A stretch of DNA of 64,000 nucleotides from Methylobacterium sp. Leaf99 (lineage in GTDB: Bacteria > Pseudomonadota > Alphaproteobacteria > Rhizobiales > Beijerinckiaceae). The notes beneath the pieces were generated by a model that was given only the letters and a program-made list of their open reading frames with translations, ran no database searches and was not told the origin of the DNA. Positions 1 through 9,039 of the stretch are shown in pieces. A program made the position numbers and the translations under genes. The stretch is from NCBI RefSeq assembly GCF_001422375.1, contig NZ_LMMU01000001.1, forward strand, positions 1,734,178 to 1,798,177, in the 5' to 3' direction. The first letter of the stretch is position 1, and the number at the start of each line of letters is the position of its first letter.

Positions 1-555
1 CTCGGTCACCCCTTCCTGCCACAGGGAGACCGGCGTCGGGTGGGCGAGGTGGAGGGCGCCTTCGGATTCGCCGCCCGCCATCCGCAGGTCGACGCCGGCC
101 CGGGCCGCGAGGCCGAGCATCGGCCGGTTGCGGGCGAGGCAGCGCACGCGCAGATCCCGCACGCCGCGGTTGCGCGCCGCCCCGGCGATGCGGTGAAACA
201 GCGCTTGGCCGAGGCCGTTGCGCCGGTAGTCGCGCTCCACCGCGAAGGCGGCTTCCGCGTCGGGGCCGAGGGAGAAGCCCGGCGGCGGGGCGCGGGTCGG
301 GCGCAGTTCGCCGAGGGCCCGCAGGGTGCCGTCGACGAAGGCGCCGAAGACGACGCCGTCGACCTTCAGGGCCCGGCGGGCATAGGCGAGGGCCGCCGCG
401 TCGCTCAGGGTGCCCATGAAGCGGCTGGCGCGGGTCTCGGGATCGAGGCGCAGGAAATAGGCCTCCACGGCGGCGGCGTCGCTCGGCCACAGGCGGCGGA
501 TGAGGGGGTGCAAGGAGCTGGATTCGGCGCGGGGCTCGGGTCGGGGTTCTGGCAT
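1..555 (-). CDS. GNAT-family N-acetyltransferase (3' end cut by window edge)
   Basis: The minus strand is open from the ATG at 555 to the window edge (185 codons, no stop reached). The N-terminus begins MPEPRPEPRAES. The centre holds the GNAT acetyl-CoA loop as FAVERDYRRNGLGQALF (motif A, R-x-x-G-x-G/A type), followed by a helix ending RNRGVRDLRVRCLARNRPM, which matches motif B. An RLWPSDAAAVEAYFLRLDPETRASRFMG opening resembles GNAT domains that are often fused to or found beside acyl-CoA synthetases. The acetyl acceptor cannot be told. It is divergent from zapE with about 230 bp between them. The family call is good; the specific role is unknown. Confidence 0.75.
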   Translation of the reverse strand, partial: MPEPRPEPRAESSSLHPLIRRLWPSDAAAVEAYFLRLDPETRASRFMGTLSDAAALAYARRALKVDGVVFGAFVDGTLRALGELRPTRAPPPGFSLGPDAEAAFAVERDYRRNGLGQALFHRIAGAARNRGVRDLRVRCLARNRPMLGLAARAGVDLRMAGGESEGALHLAHPTPVSLWQEGVTE

Positions 556-788
556 GGTGATGCCTTTCCGGTGCTGGGGCGCGCTCGTCGCGCCGGGGTC
601 CGGACGTCACCTCCCTCAAGGTCAGGCAGATGTGGCACCGCTGCCAGTTTTGTGCAATGCAACAAAACGTCCTGCCGCCGGTGTTTCTGGCATACCAACC
701 ATTCGGCTTGATCGGGCCTCGGGCCCGCGGCAGACCCGGAGCGGGCCGCCCGTTCCGGTCCGGCCCACGCGTCGAGGCTTTGTCCGTC

Positions 789-2018
789 GTGAGTTCATCA
801 GCCCCTCCGGCCCCCTCCGATCACGCCCGCTCCGGCGCGATCCCCCACGGTCCGGTCCTGGAGCGCTACGAGGCCCTGGTGGGTTCCGGCGCCATCGAGC
901 GCGACCCGGCGCAGGTCCACCTCGTGCGGGCGCTGGACGGCCTGGCGCAGGAACTCGGCCGGCGCCGGCGCGCCCGCAAGGGCAGCGCGCTGGGCTGGCT
1001 GTTTTCCCGCAAGGACGACCCGGCCGCCGTGCCGAAGGGCCTCTACATCTGGGGCTCCGTCGGGCGCGGCAAGACCATGCTCATGGACCTGTTCCACGAG
1101 GCGGCGCCCGGCCCGAAGCGCCGGGTGCATTTTCACGGCTTCCTCGCCGACGCGCACGAGCGCATCCACGCCCACCGCCAGGCCCTCAAGGCCGGCACGG
1201 CCAAGGGCGACGACCCGATCCCCGTGGTCGCCGATGCCCTCGCCGACGAGGCCACCCTGCTGTGCTTCGACGAGTTCACCGTCACCGACATCGCCGACGC
1301 GATGATCCTCGGCCGCCTGTTCGACGCCCTGTTCCGCCGCGGCGTCACCGTGGTGGCGACCTCCAACGTCGAGCCCGACCGGCTCTACGAGGGCGGCCTC
1401 AACCGGGCCCTGTTCCTGCCGTTCGTCGCCGAACTGACGGCACGCGTCGCAGTCCTGCGCCTCGATTCGCGCACGGATTTCCGCCTGGAGAAGCTCGGCG
1501 GCGCCGCGGTCTACCACGTGCCCGCCGACGCCGAGGCCGAGGCGGCCCTGGCCCGCGCCTTCAAGGGCCTCACCGGCAAGGCCCGGGGCAGGCCCGCCAC
1601 GGTGCGGGTGAAGGGCCGCGACGTCTCCGTGCCGGAGGAGGCGGCCGGGGTCGCGCGCTTCACCTTCGCCGATCTCTGCGCCCAGCCCCTCGGGGCCTCC
1701 GACTACATGGCCGTGGCCCGGGCCTTCCACACGGTGATCCTCGCCGACATCCCGGTGATGAGCGCGGAGACCCGCAACGAGGCCAAGCGCTTCATCACCC
1801 TGGTCGACACCCTCTACGACGCCCACGTGAAGCTCGTGGCCTCGGCGGCGGCCGAGCCGCAGGGGCTCTACACGGCCACCGATGGCCGGGAGGCCTTCGA
1901 GTTCGACCGGACCGTGTCGCGCCTCATGGAGATGCGCTCGTCGGACTACCTCGCCCTGCCGCACGGCGCCGGGGATTCGGAGGCGTCGGGGTCGAGCGCG
2001 GGCCTGGTCGAGACCTGA
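789..2018 (+). CDS. zapE: ZapE/AFG1-family cell division ATPase
   Basis: This is an AFG1-like P-loop ATPase. Bacterial ZapE associates with the division ring, and the mitochondrial homologue AFG1/LACE1 works in protein quality control. Counting from the GTG at 789 (409 aa), Walker A is GSVGRGKT near residues 89-96 and Walker B is LLCFDEF near 157-163. The family signature region HFHGFLADAHERIH follows Walker A, and the SAETRNEAKRFITLVDTLYDAHVKL sensor region lies near the C-terminus. The frame is open upstream to an ATG at 630, but that would add 53 low-complexity residues, so the GTG is preferred because its length is nearer the family norm (about 370-400). It appears monocistronic. Confidence 0.85.
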   Translation: MSSSAPPAPSDHARSGAIPHGPVLERYEALVGSGAIERDPAQVHLVRALDGLAQELGRRRRARKGSALGWLFSRKDDPAAVPKGLYIWGSVGRGKTMLMDLFHEAAPGPKRRVHFHGFLADAHERIHAHRQALKAGTAKGDDPIPVVADALADEATLLCFDEFTVTDIADAMILGRLFDALFRRGVTVVATSNVEPDRLYEGGLNRALFLPFVAELTARVAVLRLDSRTDFRLEKLGGAAVYHVPADAEAEAALARAFKGLTGKARGRPATVRVKGRDVSVPEEAAGVARFTFADLCAQPLGASDYMAVARAFHTVILADIPVMSAETRNEAKRFITLVDTLYDAHVKLVASAAAEPQGLYTATDGREAFEFDRTVSRLMEMRSSDYLALPHGAGDSEASGSSAGLVET

Positions 2019-2455
2019 CCCGGCCACGGGCCTCGGCCTGAACACGACCGCCGGCCGCCCTTTGTCTGACAACGGCCACCGGCCGTCCCTGCCGTCAGCG
2101 GCGGGCGGTCGCACCGCTGGCCGTACCCCTGGTGCGCCATCGCACATACGCCATGCCGAAACGTCCCGGGCACGGAGCCTGATCGAACCGACGGCGTTGC
2201 ACTGCAGCACGCGCTGCATTTAATTGGTCTCATTCCGAAGAACGGCGACGCGCCCGCCGCGCCGCGTCCGCTGCCGCATCCCGGCGGCAGCCGTTCCTGC
2301 AGGAAGCCGGGGCTCTCCGCGCGAGCGATCGATGCGGGACCGCGACACGGATCGCGTGCCCGGACGCCGACGATGTGGCTCATGAGTGGCGACCCAGACG
2401 GGCAACCGGCGGATCACGACCGCCGGCCTCGCCCGATTCAGGACAGGATAGACCG
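2019..2455. other. 437-bp intergenic region upstream of the molybdenum hydroxylase genes
   Basis: No convincing gene lies here; the reading frames that cross it are short and have no initiation signals. It probably contains the zapE 3' region and the promoter of the downstream operon. The one structured element seen is a -35/-10-like pair around 2197-2225 with a palindrome in its spacer (listed separately). The remainder is GC-rich sequence without recognisable signals. Confidence 0.5.
2197..2225 (+). promoter_or_regulatory. Candidate promoter with palindrome in the spacer
   Basis: TTGCAC at 2197-2202 resembles a sigma-70 -35 box, and TTAATT at 2220-2225 a -10 box, spaced 17 bp. The spacer is almost filled by the inverted repeat TGCAGC-ACGC-GCTGCA (2203-2218). 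A palindrome placed between the two boxes is the classical position for a repressor operator. It lies about 230 bp before the first gene of the molybdenum hydroxylase pair, so the 5' UTR would be long. This is inference only. Confidence 0.35.
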
Positions 2456-2935
2456 ATGATCAAACTCACCGTGAACGGGGCTGAACGCAGCTTCGACGGC
2501 GATCCCGACATGCCGCTGCTGTGGTACCTGCGCGACGAGGTCGGGCTGACCGGAACCAAGTTCGGCTGCGGCCAGGCGCTCTGCGGCGCCTGTACCATCC
2601 ATGTCGGCGGCACCGCCGTGCGCGGCTGCGTGACGCCGGTCTCGGCCGCCGAGGGCCAGGCCGTGGTCACCATCGAGGGCCTGTCCCCCGACGGCAACCA
2701 CCCGGTCCAGGCCGCGTGGCGCGACCTCAACGTCGCCCAGTGCGGCTACTGCCAGTGCGGGCAGATGATGCAGGCCGCTTCCCTGCTGACCGACACCCCG
2801 AAGCCCACGGACGCGCAGATCGACGAGGCCATGAGCGGGAACCTGTGCCGCTGCGGCACCTACCCGCGCATCCGCGCCGCCATCCATCAGGCCGCCGGTC
2901 AGGCTGCCCCCGCCGCCAAGGGAGAGCGCCTGTGA
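2456..2935 (+). CDS. Molybdenum hydroxylase [2Fe-2S] subunit (IorA-like)
   Basis: This is the small iron-sulfur subunit of a xanthine-oxidase-family aldehyde/isoquinoline oxidoreductase, passing electrons from the Mo centre. Its 159 residues show the plant-type [2Fe-2S] cluster motif [17 protein letters not shown] (near 37-53) with a later Cys, then the second cluster domain [12 protein letters not shown] and [12 protein letters not shown]. Length and domain order match IorA/CoxS-type subunits. The ATG at 2456 is chosen because MIKLTVNG is the usual family start; the frame continues upstream without similarity. The stop overlaps the GTG start of the large subunit (GTGA), which implies translational coupling. 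The substrate is unknown; 'isoquinoline' is the family name, not a prediction. Confidence 0.9.
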   Translation: MIKLTVNGAERSFDGDPDMPLLWYLRDEVGLTGTKFGCGQALCGACTIHVGGTAVRGCVTPVSAAEGQAVVTIEGLSPDGNHPVQAAWRDLNVAQCGYCQCGQMMQAASLLTDTPKPTDAQIDEAMSGNLCRCGTYPRIRAAIHQAAGQAAPAAKGERL

Positions 2936-5277
2936 TCCACGATTCCCAGATGATGTCCGACATGCTCGTCTCCGAGCCGACCACGACCGCCCCGACCGCC
3001 CTCGCCAATGTCAGCCGCCGCGCCATGCTCGGCGGCATGGGCGCCCTGGTGCTCGCCCTGTCGTGGCGTGATTCGGCGAAAGCCGAGGACAAGACGAACG
3101 AGCCGAAAAAGTTCGGTGCCGATGCCATGCCGCATGGCTGGCAGGACGACCCGAAGGTGTTCGTCGCCATTGCGCCGGACGGCACCGTGACGGTGACCTG
3201 CCACCGGGCCGAGATGGGCCAGGGGGTTCGCACCTCCATCGCCTTCGTGGTTGCCGACGAACTCGAAGCCACCTGGGACAAGGTGAAGGTCACGCAGGCC
3301 TGGGGCGACGAGACCCGCTTCGGCAACCAGGATACGGACGGCTCGCGCTCGCTCCGCCACTTCTTCCAGCACCTGCGCCACGCCGGTGCGGCCGCCCGCC
3401 TGATGCTGGTCCAGGCCGCCGCCAAGCAGTGGAACGTGCCGGTCTCGGAGGTGAGGGCCGAGAACCACGTCGTCACCCACGCCAAGTCCAAGCGCACGCT
3501 GGGTTACGGCGAGATCGCGGCGGCGGCGGCCGAACTGCCGGTGCCCGCCCGCGAATCCGTGACCCTGAAGGAGTCGAAGGACTTCAAGTACATCGGCAAG
3601 GGCAAGATCGGCCTCGTCGACAACCGCGACATCACCACGGGCAAGGCGGTGTACGGCCTCGACACCAAGATCGACGGGATGCTCTACGCCCTCGTCGCCC
3701 GCCCGCCGGTCTTCGGCGGCAAGGTCGCGAGCTACGACGACACCGAGGCGAAGAAGGTCGCCGGGGTGGTCAAGATCTTCAAGATCGACGCTCCCGAAGC
3801 CCCGGTGGAGTTCCAGCCGCTGGGCGGCGTCGCGGTCATTGCGAAAAACACCTGGGCGGCGATGAAGGCCCGCGAGGCCCTCAAGATCACCTGGGACGAC
3901 GGCCCCAACGCCACCTACGATTCCGTCGCCTTCCGGGGCGAGCTGGAGAAGGCGGCGCGGGCGCCCGGCAAGGTCGTGCGCAACCAGGGCGACGTCGACG
4001 GCGCCATGGCGAAGGCCAAGAAGCGGGTCGAGGCCGAATACTTCGTGCCCCACCTCGTCCAGGCCCCGATGGAGCCCCCGGCCGCCGTGGTGCGGATCAG
4101 GGACGGGTTCTGCGAGGCCTGGGCCTGCACCCAGGCGCCGCAGGCGACCCATGATCGGCTGGCGAAGAAGCTGAACCTCGCAGCCGACAAGGTGCGGGTC
4201 AACCAGACCCTGCTCGGCGGCGGCTTCGGCCGCAAGTCGAAGCCCGACTACGTCCTGGAGGCGGCCCTGTGCTCTCAGGCCGTGGACGGCGCCCCGGTGA
4301 AGCTCACCTGGACCCGCGAGGACGACCTGCACCACGGCTACTACCACACCATCTCGGTGGAGCGCCTGGAAGCCGGCCTCGACGACAAGGGCATGCCGGT
4401 GGCCTGGCTCCACCGTTCGGCCGCCCCCACCATCGGCTCGATCTTCGCGGCGGGCGCCAAGAACGAACTCCCGTTCGAGCTCGGCATGGGGCTCACCAAC
4501 ACGCCGTTCGACGTGCCCAACATCCGCCTGGAGAACCCGGCCGCCGACGCGCACGTGCGCATCGGCTGGTTCCGCTCGGTCTCGAACATCCCGCACGCCT
4601 TCGCGATCCAGTCCTTCGTGTCGGAACTCGCGCATGAAGCCGGTCGGGACCCGAAGGAGTACCTGCTCGCCCTCATCGGTCCCGATCGCAAGATCGATCC
4701 GACCACCCTCGGCGACGTCTGGAACTACGGCGAGGACCCGGCCCGCTATCCCATCGACACCGGGCGCCTGCGCGGGGTCATCGAGGCGGCGGCCAAGGGC
4801 ATCGGCTGGGGCCGCAAGATGGCGAAGAACACGGGTCTCGGCATCGCCGGGCACTACAGCTTCGTCACCCACACGGCGGTCGCCGCCGAGGTGGAGGTCG
4901 GGGCCAAGGGCGAAGTCGTGGTCAAGCGCGTCGACATCGCCGTCGATTGCGGGCCGCAGGTGAACCCGGAGCGCATCCGCTCGCAGATGGAGGGTGCCGT
5001 GGTCATGGGCATGGGCCTCGCCCTCTCGGCCGAGATCACGTTCAAGGACGGGCGTGCCCAGCAGAACAACTTCGACGGCTACGAGATCACCCGCATCGAC
5101 GCGGCGCCGAAGGAGATCCACGTCCACCTGCTGCCGAACCCGAATTTTTCGGGGCCGCTGGGCGGCGTCGGCGAGCCGGGGGTTCCCCCGGTGGCCCCGG
5201 CCATCGCCAACGCGATCTTCGCCGCCACCGGCCGGCGCATCCGGCAGCTGCCGATCCGCGACCAGCTGAGCGCCTGA
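2932..5277 (+). CDS. Molybdenum hydroxylase large subunit (IorB-like, Tat-exported)
   Basis: This is the molybdopterin-cytosine-dinucleotide-binding catalytic subunit of an IorAB-type hydroxylase, 781 aa from the GTG at 2932. The N-terminus carries a twin-arginine signal ([19 protein letters not shown] near 24-42), so the dimer is probably folded in the cytoplasm and exported to the periplasm. Mo-binding landmarks are visible: GQGVRTSI early, [14 protein letters not shown] in the middle, and [18 protein letters not shown] near the C-terminus, with the conserved catalytic Glu. A second possible start is the ATG at 2950. There is no cytochrome c subunit or XdhC-type maturase beside it, so electron acceptor and insertion chaperone must come from elsewhere. 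A strong terminator follows. Confidence 0.88.
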   Translation: MIHDSQMMSDMLVSEPTTTAPTALANVSRRAMLGGMGALVLALSWRDSAKAEDKTNEPKKFGADAMPHGWQDDPKVFVAIAPDGTVTVTCHRAEMGQGVRTSIAFVVADELEATWDKVKVTQAWGDETRFGNQDTDGSRSLRHFFQHLRHAGAAARLMLVQAAAKQWNVPVSEVRAENHVVTHAKSKRTLGYGEIAAAAAELPVPARESVTLKESKDFKYIGKGKIGLVDNRDITTGKAVYGLDTKIDGMLYALVARPPVFGGKVASYDDTEAKKVAGVVKIFKIDAPEAPVEFQPLGGVAVIAKNTWAAMKAREALKITWDDGPNATYDSVAFRGELEKAARAPGKVVRNQGDVDGAMAKAKKRVEAEYFVPHLVQAPMEPPAAVVRIRDGFCEAWACTQAPQATHDRLAKKLNLAADKVRVNQTLLGGGFGRKSKPDYVLEAALCSQAVDGAPVKLTWTREDDLHHGYYHTISVERLEAGLDDKGMPVAWLHRSAAPTIGSIFAAGAKNELPFELGMGLTNTPFDVPNIRLENPAADAHVRIGWFRSVSNIPHAFAIQSFVSELAHEAGRDPKEYLLALIGPDRKIDPTTLGDVWNYGEDPARYPIDTGRLRGVIEAAAKGIGWGRKMAKNTGLGIAGHYSFVTHTAVAAEVEVGAKGEVVVKRVDIAVDCGPQVNPERIRSQMEGAVVMGMGLALSAEITFKDGRAQQNNFDGYEITRIDAAPKEIHVHLLPNPNFSGPLGGVGEPGVPPVAPAIANAIFAATGRRIRQLPIRDQLSA

Positions 5278-5310
5278 CCCGGCGCCCCTTCGGGGGTCCA
5301 TCACGACCGG

Positions 5311-5340
5311 GGGGTGTCGCGTCGCGCGGCACCCCTTTTT
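5311..5340 (+). terminator. Rho-independent terminator after the IorAB-like operon
   Basis: An 11-bp stem (5311-5321 with 5325-5335, one G-T pair) closes a TCG loop and is followed directly by five T residues (5336-5340). It lies 33 bp after the stop codon, in the orientation that ends the molybdenum hydroxylase transcript. Confidence 0.85.
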
Positions 5341-5457
5341 CGTGGCGTTCGTCAGGAAAAGCGCCGGTTCCGTCCCCCGGCCCGGAGCCCTCGGGCGTCC
5401 TGGCGGGTTGACGGAGGGACGCAGCCTTCCGCCCATTCTTTCAGGACAGACGCAACG

Positions 5458-5847
5458 ATGACATCGAACACATGGCTCGCGGCCGGCCTCCTCGCCGCCG
5501 CCCTCGCGGGTGCGGCCGGCCCGGCCCACGCCTCGCCCTGCACGGACCAGATCGCGGCCCTCGAGGCCAAGGTGAAGGATCAGGCGAAGGAGTCGATCTC
5601 GGCCTCGACGGGCGGCCAGGCCGACGCCGGTGCGCGGGGCGGCGAGGGCGGCGCGGCCGGAGGCAAGGTGGACACGCCGCCGACGGCGCCGCCCGAGAAA
5701 TCCGCCGAGGCCGGCAAGGGCGGCGACAAGGCGATGCAGGCCAAGGTCGCCCTCGACGAGGCGCGCACCGCCGACGGGAAGGGCGATGCCAAGGGCTGCA
5801 TGGACGCCCTCGGGCGGGCCAGACAGCAGCTCGACGCGGCCCCCTGA
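5458..5847 (+). CDS. Secreted low-complexity hypothetical protein
   Basis: A 129-residue protein with a clear Sec signal peptide (LAAGLLAAALAGAAGPAHA, cleavage probably after AHA near residue 25). The mature part starts SPCTDQIAALEAKVKDQA and has a Gly/Ala/Pro-rich linker and a C-terminal helix with a second Cys (KGCMDALGRARQQL). The two Cys could pair. It probably acts in the periplasm. No known family is recognised. It has its own space after the terminator, so it is likely transcribed alone. Confidence 0.65.
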   Translation: MTSNTWLAAGLLAAALAGAAGPAHASPCTDQIAALEAKVKDQAKESISASTGGQADAGARGGEGGAAGGKVDTPPTAPPEKSAEAGKGGDKAMQAKVALDEARTADGKGDAKGCMDALGRARQQLDAAP

Positions 5848-5987
5848 ACTTCTAGCGCCCGATTTCGTCCGGGAGGGCGCCGGGGAAGCGCTCCCCGGCC
5901 GTCCGTACCCCTCGCTCGGGACGAGGGTCGAAGGGGGAATGGCTGCGCCGCGGCGGCCGGGTTAACCGAAGGCCGCCGGGCAGTCCC

Positions 5988-6209
5988 TCAGGCCGCGGCG
6001 CTGAGGGCGTGCTTGTTGCCGTTGAGACCGGCACACAGGTCGTCGATGTCGGCCAGATCCAGGGAGTCGCCGGAATGACTGGCGATGGCGTCGATCAAAT
6101 GGTCCTGCTGCGGATTGAACGGATTTCCCTGAAGTCGGTAGAACTGATAATACCGCAACGCAGCAATCAATGTATCCCGCTCACGCTCGGTCACAGATAT
6201 ACTCTGCAT
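5988..6209 (-). CDS. Conserved small hypothetical protein
   Basis: A 73-residue acidic protein beginning MQSISVTERERDTLIAALRYY and containing the distinctive stretch QFYRLQGNPFNPQQDHLIDA. The ATG at 6209 is chosen because an AGGAGG and a GAGGTGAG lie just upstream on the minus strand; the frame is open further upstream (to 6368) but those residues look like non-coding sequence. Codon use is less GC-extreme than in the neighbours. It looks like one of the small orphan proteins common in Methylobacterium. No function can be assigned. Confidence 0.6.
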   Translation of the reverse strand: MQSISVTERERDTLIAALRYYQFYRLQGNPFNPQQDHLIDAIASHSGDSLDLADIDDLCAGLNGNKHALSAAA

Positions 6210-6559
6210 TCCGCTCACCTCGACCTCCTGTGACTGTGAGATGGCCAGGCGCCGATCGCACTCACGCCTCAGCAGTGGATGTAGACCGGTATCGAGGCTG
6301 ACGTCTACCACTTGACAGCGAGGCTGAAACGGTCCGCGCGCGGGGCCGAAGCACCGGACCCGCGCCAAGTCCCTGACGCCGTGCCGTTTCCCGCGGATCG
6401 GGTGATTCGCGTTTTATTTGCTGCCCCGCACCCGGGTCGCGCCGGGCCGGGACCACGGGGCGGAAACCTTCCTTAACCCTGCCATGAGATTCTCGCGGAC
6501 GGCCGATGGTGCCGGGTTTCGGTGCCGTTGCGACAACGCGGCGGGAAGGGGACTTCCAC
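6210..6559. other. 350-bp divergent intergenic region
   Basis: It separates two divergent small genes and must hold their promoters. No clear -35/-10 pair, general-stress (GGAAC-N16/17-CGTT) motif or terminator was found. The ORFs that cross it lack initiation signals. Nothing else is seen. Confidence 0.4.
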
Positions 6560-6802
6560 ATGCCCATCATACGAGGCGGGAACCCCCGGATCCGTCAGAC
6601 CGGCGCACGGGACAGCGGCACAGGGGCCGATGCGCGGACGGCGCATTCCGGACCGCCGCCCCTCGCGCCGAACATCCGCCGCCACCTCGGCCTCAGCCTG
6701 CGGACCTTCTACGCCGCCACCCTGGCCGAGCCCGTGGACGACCGGATCGCCGCCCTGCTGGACCGGCTCGGCGAGGAACCGCCGGCAAACCCGCTGTCCT
6801 GA
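6560..6802 (+). CDS. NepR-like anti-sigma factor (orphan)
   Basis: An 80-residue protein whose C-terminal half, PNIRRHLGLSLRTFYAATL then AEPVDDRIAALLDRL, fits the NepR pattern (IG..LR..Y..V..EPVPDRF..LL..L). NepR proteins bind and silence the general-stress sigma factor EcfG until the response regulator PhyR releases it. The ATG at 6560 follows a purine-rich GGGAAGGGGA about 8 nt upstream; an upstream in-frame ATG at 6506 is less likely. Unlike the canonical locus, neither ecfG, phyR nor a histidine kinase lies nearby. The first helix is as expected, but PVDD replaces the commoner PVPD. Several NepR paralogues are known in Methylobacterium. Confidence 0.7.
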   Translation: MPIIRGGNPRIRQTGARDSGTGADARTAHSGPPPLAPNIRRHLGLSLRTFYAATLAEPVDDRIAALLDRLGEEPPANPLS

Positions 6803-7156
6803 TTCGAGTCGCGCGCGATCCTCAAGATTCGCGCAAGACGGTTCGCTCACGTTGGTCGGCCGGCCGGACCCCGGCGTTCACGAACGGACCGGATCCGCGA
6901 CCGTCGGGTCCGGCTCCCGATCCTCGAATGCCGCGTCATCCCACCCTGCGCGTCCTCACCCGCGTCGTCGGCAACGTCCTGCCGGCGGTCCCGTTCTCCC
7001 GCCGCCGCGGGCGCCGCTGACCGTGCCGGCCGACACCGGCCGGTGATCGGTCCCGTCCGTTCGTTGCCGGCGTGGATCGACCCGCCGGGAAATTCATGCT
7101 CGATGCGAGGCTCCCGCGTCTCGGCCCACGGGCCGCCTTTCGGAGCCTGCCACCGC
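6803..7156. other. 354-bp intergenic region without recognised features
   Basis: It lies between the NepR-like gene and the DoxX gene. Open frames cross it on both strands, but none has a family resemblance or a ribosome binding site. A GC-rich palindromic patch occurs around 7025-7045. No terminator with a T-tract and no promoter could be called. Confidence 0.35.
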
Positions 7157-7564
7157 ATGAACACCACCGCCCTCTCGACGACCTGGGCTCCGCGCCTCCT
7201 CAGCGTCCTGCGCATCATGGCGGGGCTGCTGTTCCTCGCCCACGGCACCCAGAAGCTCCTCGGCTTTCCCCCGCGCATGGGCGGCGGCGGCGCGCCGGAG
7301 CTGATCTCCCTCATGGGGCTGGCGGGGCTGCTCGAACTCGTCGGCGGCGCGCTGATGGTGCTCGGCCTGTTCACCCGGCCGGTGGCCTTCCTCCTGTCGG
7401 GCCAGATGGCGGTGGCCTACTTCATGGCGCATGCGCCCAAGAGCCCGTTCCCGGCCCTCAACGGCGGCGACGCGGCGATCCTGTTCTGCTTCGTGTTCCT
7501 CTACCTCGCCGCCGCCGGCGCCGGCCCGTGGAGCCTCGACGCCCAGCGCCGCGGCCGGTTCTAA
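7157..7564 (+). CDS. DoxX-family inner membrane protein
   Basis: A 135-residue integral membrane protein with four hydrophobic segments (about 13-35, 47-70, 74-92 and 105-125). The family opening RIMAGLLFLAHGTQKLLGF and the LLELVGGALMVLGLFTRPVA segment are typical of DoxX/YphA-like proteins, some of which act in thiosulfate or redox metabolism while most are uncharacterised. The ATG at 7157 is the first that gives the canonical N-terminus. It stands alone; the following gene is 132 bp away. Confidence 0.8.
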   Translation: MNTTALSTTWAPRLLSVLRIMAGLLFLAHGTQKLLGFPPRMGGGGAPELISLMGLAGLLELVGGALMVLGLFTRPVAFLLSGQMAVAYFMAHAPKSPFPALNGGDAAILFCFVFLYLAAAGAGPWSLDAQRRGRF

Positions 7565-7696
7565 AAAAAAGCGCCGCCGGCGGTTCCGGTCGCCCGCGGC
7601 GGACCGTAAGCTGTGCCGTTCGTCACCGCGTTGGCGGCGGCGGCACGGCATCGTCCCTCCCCACGGGCCGATCGCGGCCGGACGGACCTTCAGACG

Positions 7697-8455
7697 ATGA
7701 GCGCTTCCCTCTCGCCGACCCCCTGGGACGGCACGACGGCTCCCACCGGGCCGGCGGCGGGCGCCCATCGCCTGCCGCTCGCCCTGAAGCTCGCCTACAC
7801 GGCCTTCATGGCCGTGCTGGTGCCGACCTACGGCTGGTATTACGGGCCGACGAACTTCCTGTACTTCTGCGACATCGCCCTGATCCTGACCCTCGTCGGG
7901 ATCTGGACCGAGCGCGCGCTCCCGATCTCCATGGGCGCCGTCGGCATCCTGGCGCCGCAGGTGATCTGGGTGGCGGATTTCGCCGCCGGCCTGTTCGGGA
8001 TGCCGCTCACGGGCATGACCGACTACATGTTCAAGCAGGAGAACTCGGCGTTCCTGCGCGGCCTGTCGCTGTTCCACGGCTGGCTGCCGTTCCTGCTCGT
8101 CTACCTCGTCTGGCGCCTCGGCTACGACCGCCGCGCCTGGGCCGCGTGGTCGGCCCTCGCCGTGGTGGTGCTGGCGGTCTGCTTCTTCGCCATGCCGGCG
8201 CCCCGGCCCGATCCGGGCCTCACCCCGGTCAACATCAACTACGTCTGGGGCATGAGCGACATTGCCGCCCAGACCTGGATGCCGGCCTACGCCTGGTTCG
8301 GACTCCTCGTCGTCGGCATCCCCCTGGCCCTGTGCGGGCCGACGCACCTCGTCCTGCGGGCCGTGATGCCGAACCCCCCTCAGGCGGTGAAGCGCCAGAC
8401 GCTGCTCCGCTTGATCTCGGCATCCTCCAGGGAGCGGCTCACGGGCACCTCGTAG
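7697..8455 (+). CDS. Multi-pass membrane protein of unknown function
   Basis: A 252-residue protein with about six membrane segments, including LALKLAYTAFMAVLVPTYGW, FCDIALILTLVGIW, GAVGILAPQVIWVADFAAGL, FHGWLPFLLVYLVWRLGY and WSALAVVVLAVCFFAMP. The motif PTNFLYFCDIAL is distinctive of a conserved, unnamed bacterial membrane family. The start is the ATG at 7697. Its last 76 bp overlap the 3' end of the convergent methyltransferase gene, an unusually long tail-to-tail overlap that might mean its C-terminus (PPQAVKRQTLLRLISASS) is an extension. Confidence 0.7.
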   Translation: MSASLSPTPWDGTTAPTGPAAGAHRLPLALKLAYTAFMAVLVPTYGWYYGPTNFLYFCDIALILTLVGIWTERALPISMGAVGILAPQVIWVADFAAGLFGMPLTGMTDYMFKQENSAFLRGLSLFHGWLPFLLVYLVWRLGYDRRAWAAWSALAVVVLAVCFFAMPAPRPDPGLTPVNINYVWGMSDIAAQTWMPAYAWFGLLVVGIPLALCGPTHLVLRAVMPNPPQAVKRQTLLRLISASSRERLTGTS

Positions 8456-9039
8456 GTGGCGAGCCGTTCGAGCCGGTCGCGCGGCAGGTAGGACCGGCCG
8501 GGATCGCCCACCAGCACGGTGGCGCCGCGCGTGTGCAGCCCTGCGAGCCATTCGGTGACGCGGCCGGCCAGATCGCACTCGTAAAAGATGTCGGCGGCGA
8601 GCACGACGGCGCTGCCGGGGTCGGAGCCGATGAGGTCGTCGCGCACGGCCTCGATCCGGTCGGCGACGCCGTTGGCCACCGCGTTGAGGCCGATGGCGGG
8701 GATCGCGAAGCCGTCGAGGTCGCTCGCCGTGACGTGGACCGCCCCGGCCTTGGCCGCCGCGATGGCGACGAGGCCGGAGCCCGAGGCGAAATCGAGGACG
8801 CGGCGCCCGGCCACCACGTGCGGGTTGTCGAGGATGTAGCGGGCGAGCGCCTGGCCCCCCGCCCAGGCGAAGGCCCAGAACGGCGGCGGCAGGCCGATGG
8901 CCTCGAGCTCGTCCTCGGTCTTCTGCCACAGGGCGGTGGCTTCGTCGGCGACGTGCAGCACGATCTCGGGCGCATGGGGCACCGGCATCAGCCGGGTGTT
9001 TTCGCGGATGAAGGCGAGGGGATCGGGCGAGGCGATCAT
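8380..9039 (-). CDS. Class I SAM methyltransferase, ETF-beta lysine methyltransferase-like
   Basis: A 219-residue methyltransferase. The SAM-binding motif I is VLDFASGSGLVAIAA, preceded by PPFWAFAWAGGQALARYILDNP and followed by VLVGDPGRSYLPRD. This whole arrangement matches the animal ETFBKMT (METTL20) family, which methylates lysines next to the recognition loop of electron-transfer flavoprotein beta; alphaproteobacterial members act on bacterial EtfB. The target here is inferred from the family. The ATG at 9039 overlaps the glycosyltransferase stop by four bases (ATGA), so the two are translationally coupled. The 3' end overlaps the convergent membrane-protein gene. Confidence 0.78.
   Translation of the reverse strand: MIASPDPLAFIRENTRLMPVPHAPEIVLHVADEATALWQKTEDELEAIGLPPPFWAFAWAGGQALARYILDNPHVVAGRRVLDFASGSGLVAIAAAKAGAVHVTASDLDGFAIPAIGLNAVANGVADRIEAVRDDLIGSDPGSAVVLAADIFYECDLAGRVTEWLAGLHTRGATVLVGDPGRSYLPRDRLERLATYEVPVSRSLEDAEIKRSSVWRFTA

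Noticed and set aside
2899..5529. An 876-codon antisense frame over the molybdenum hydroxylase large subunit
   Set aside because: The translation is Gly/Arg/His/Asp-rich without family resemblance and mirrors a well-supported gene.
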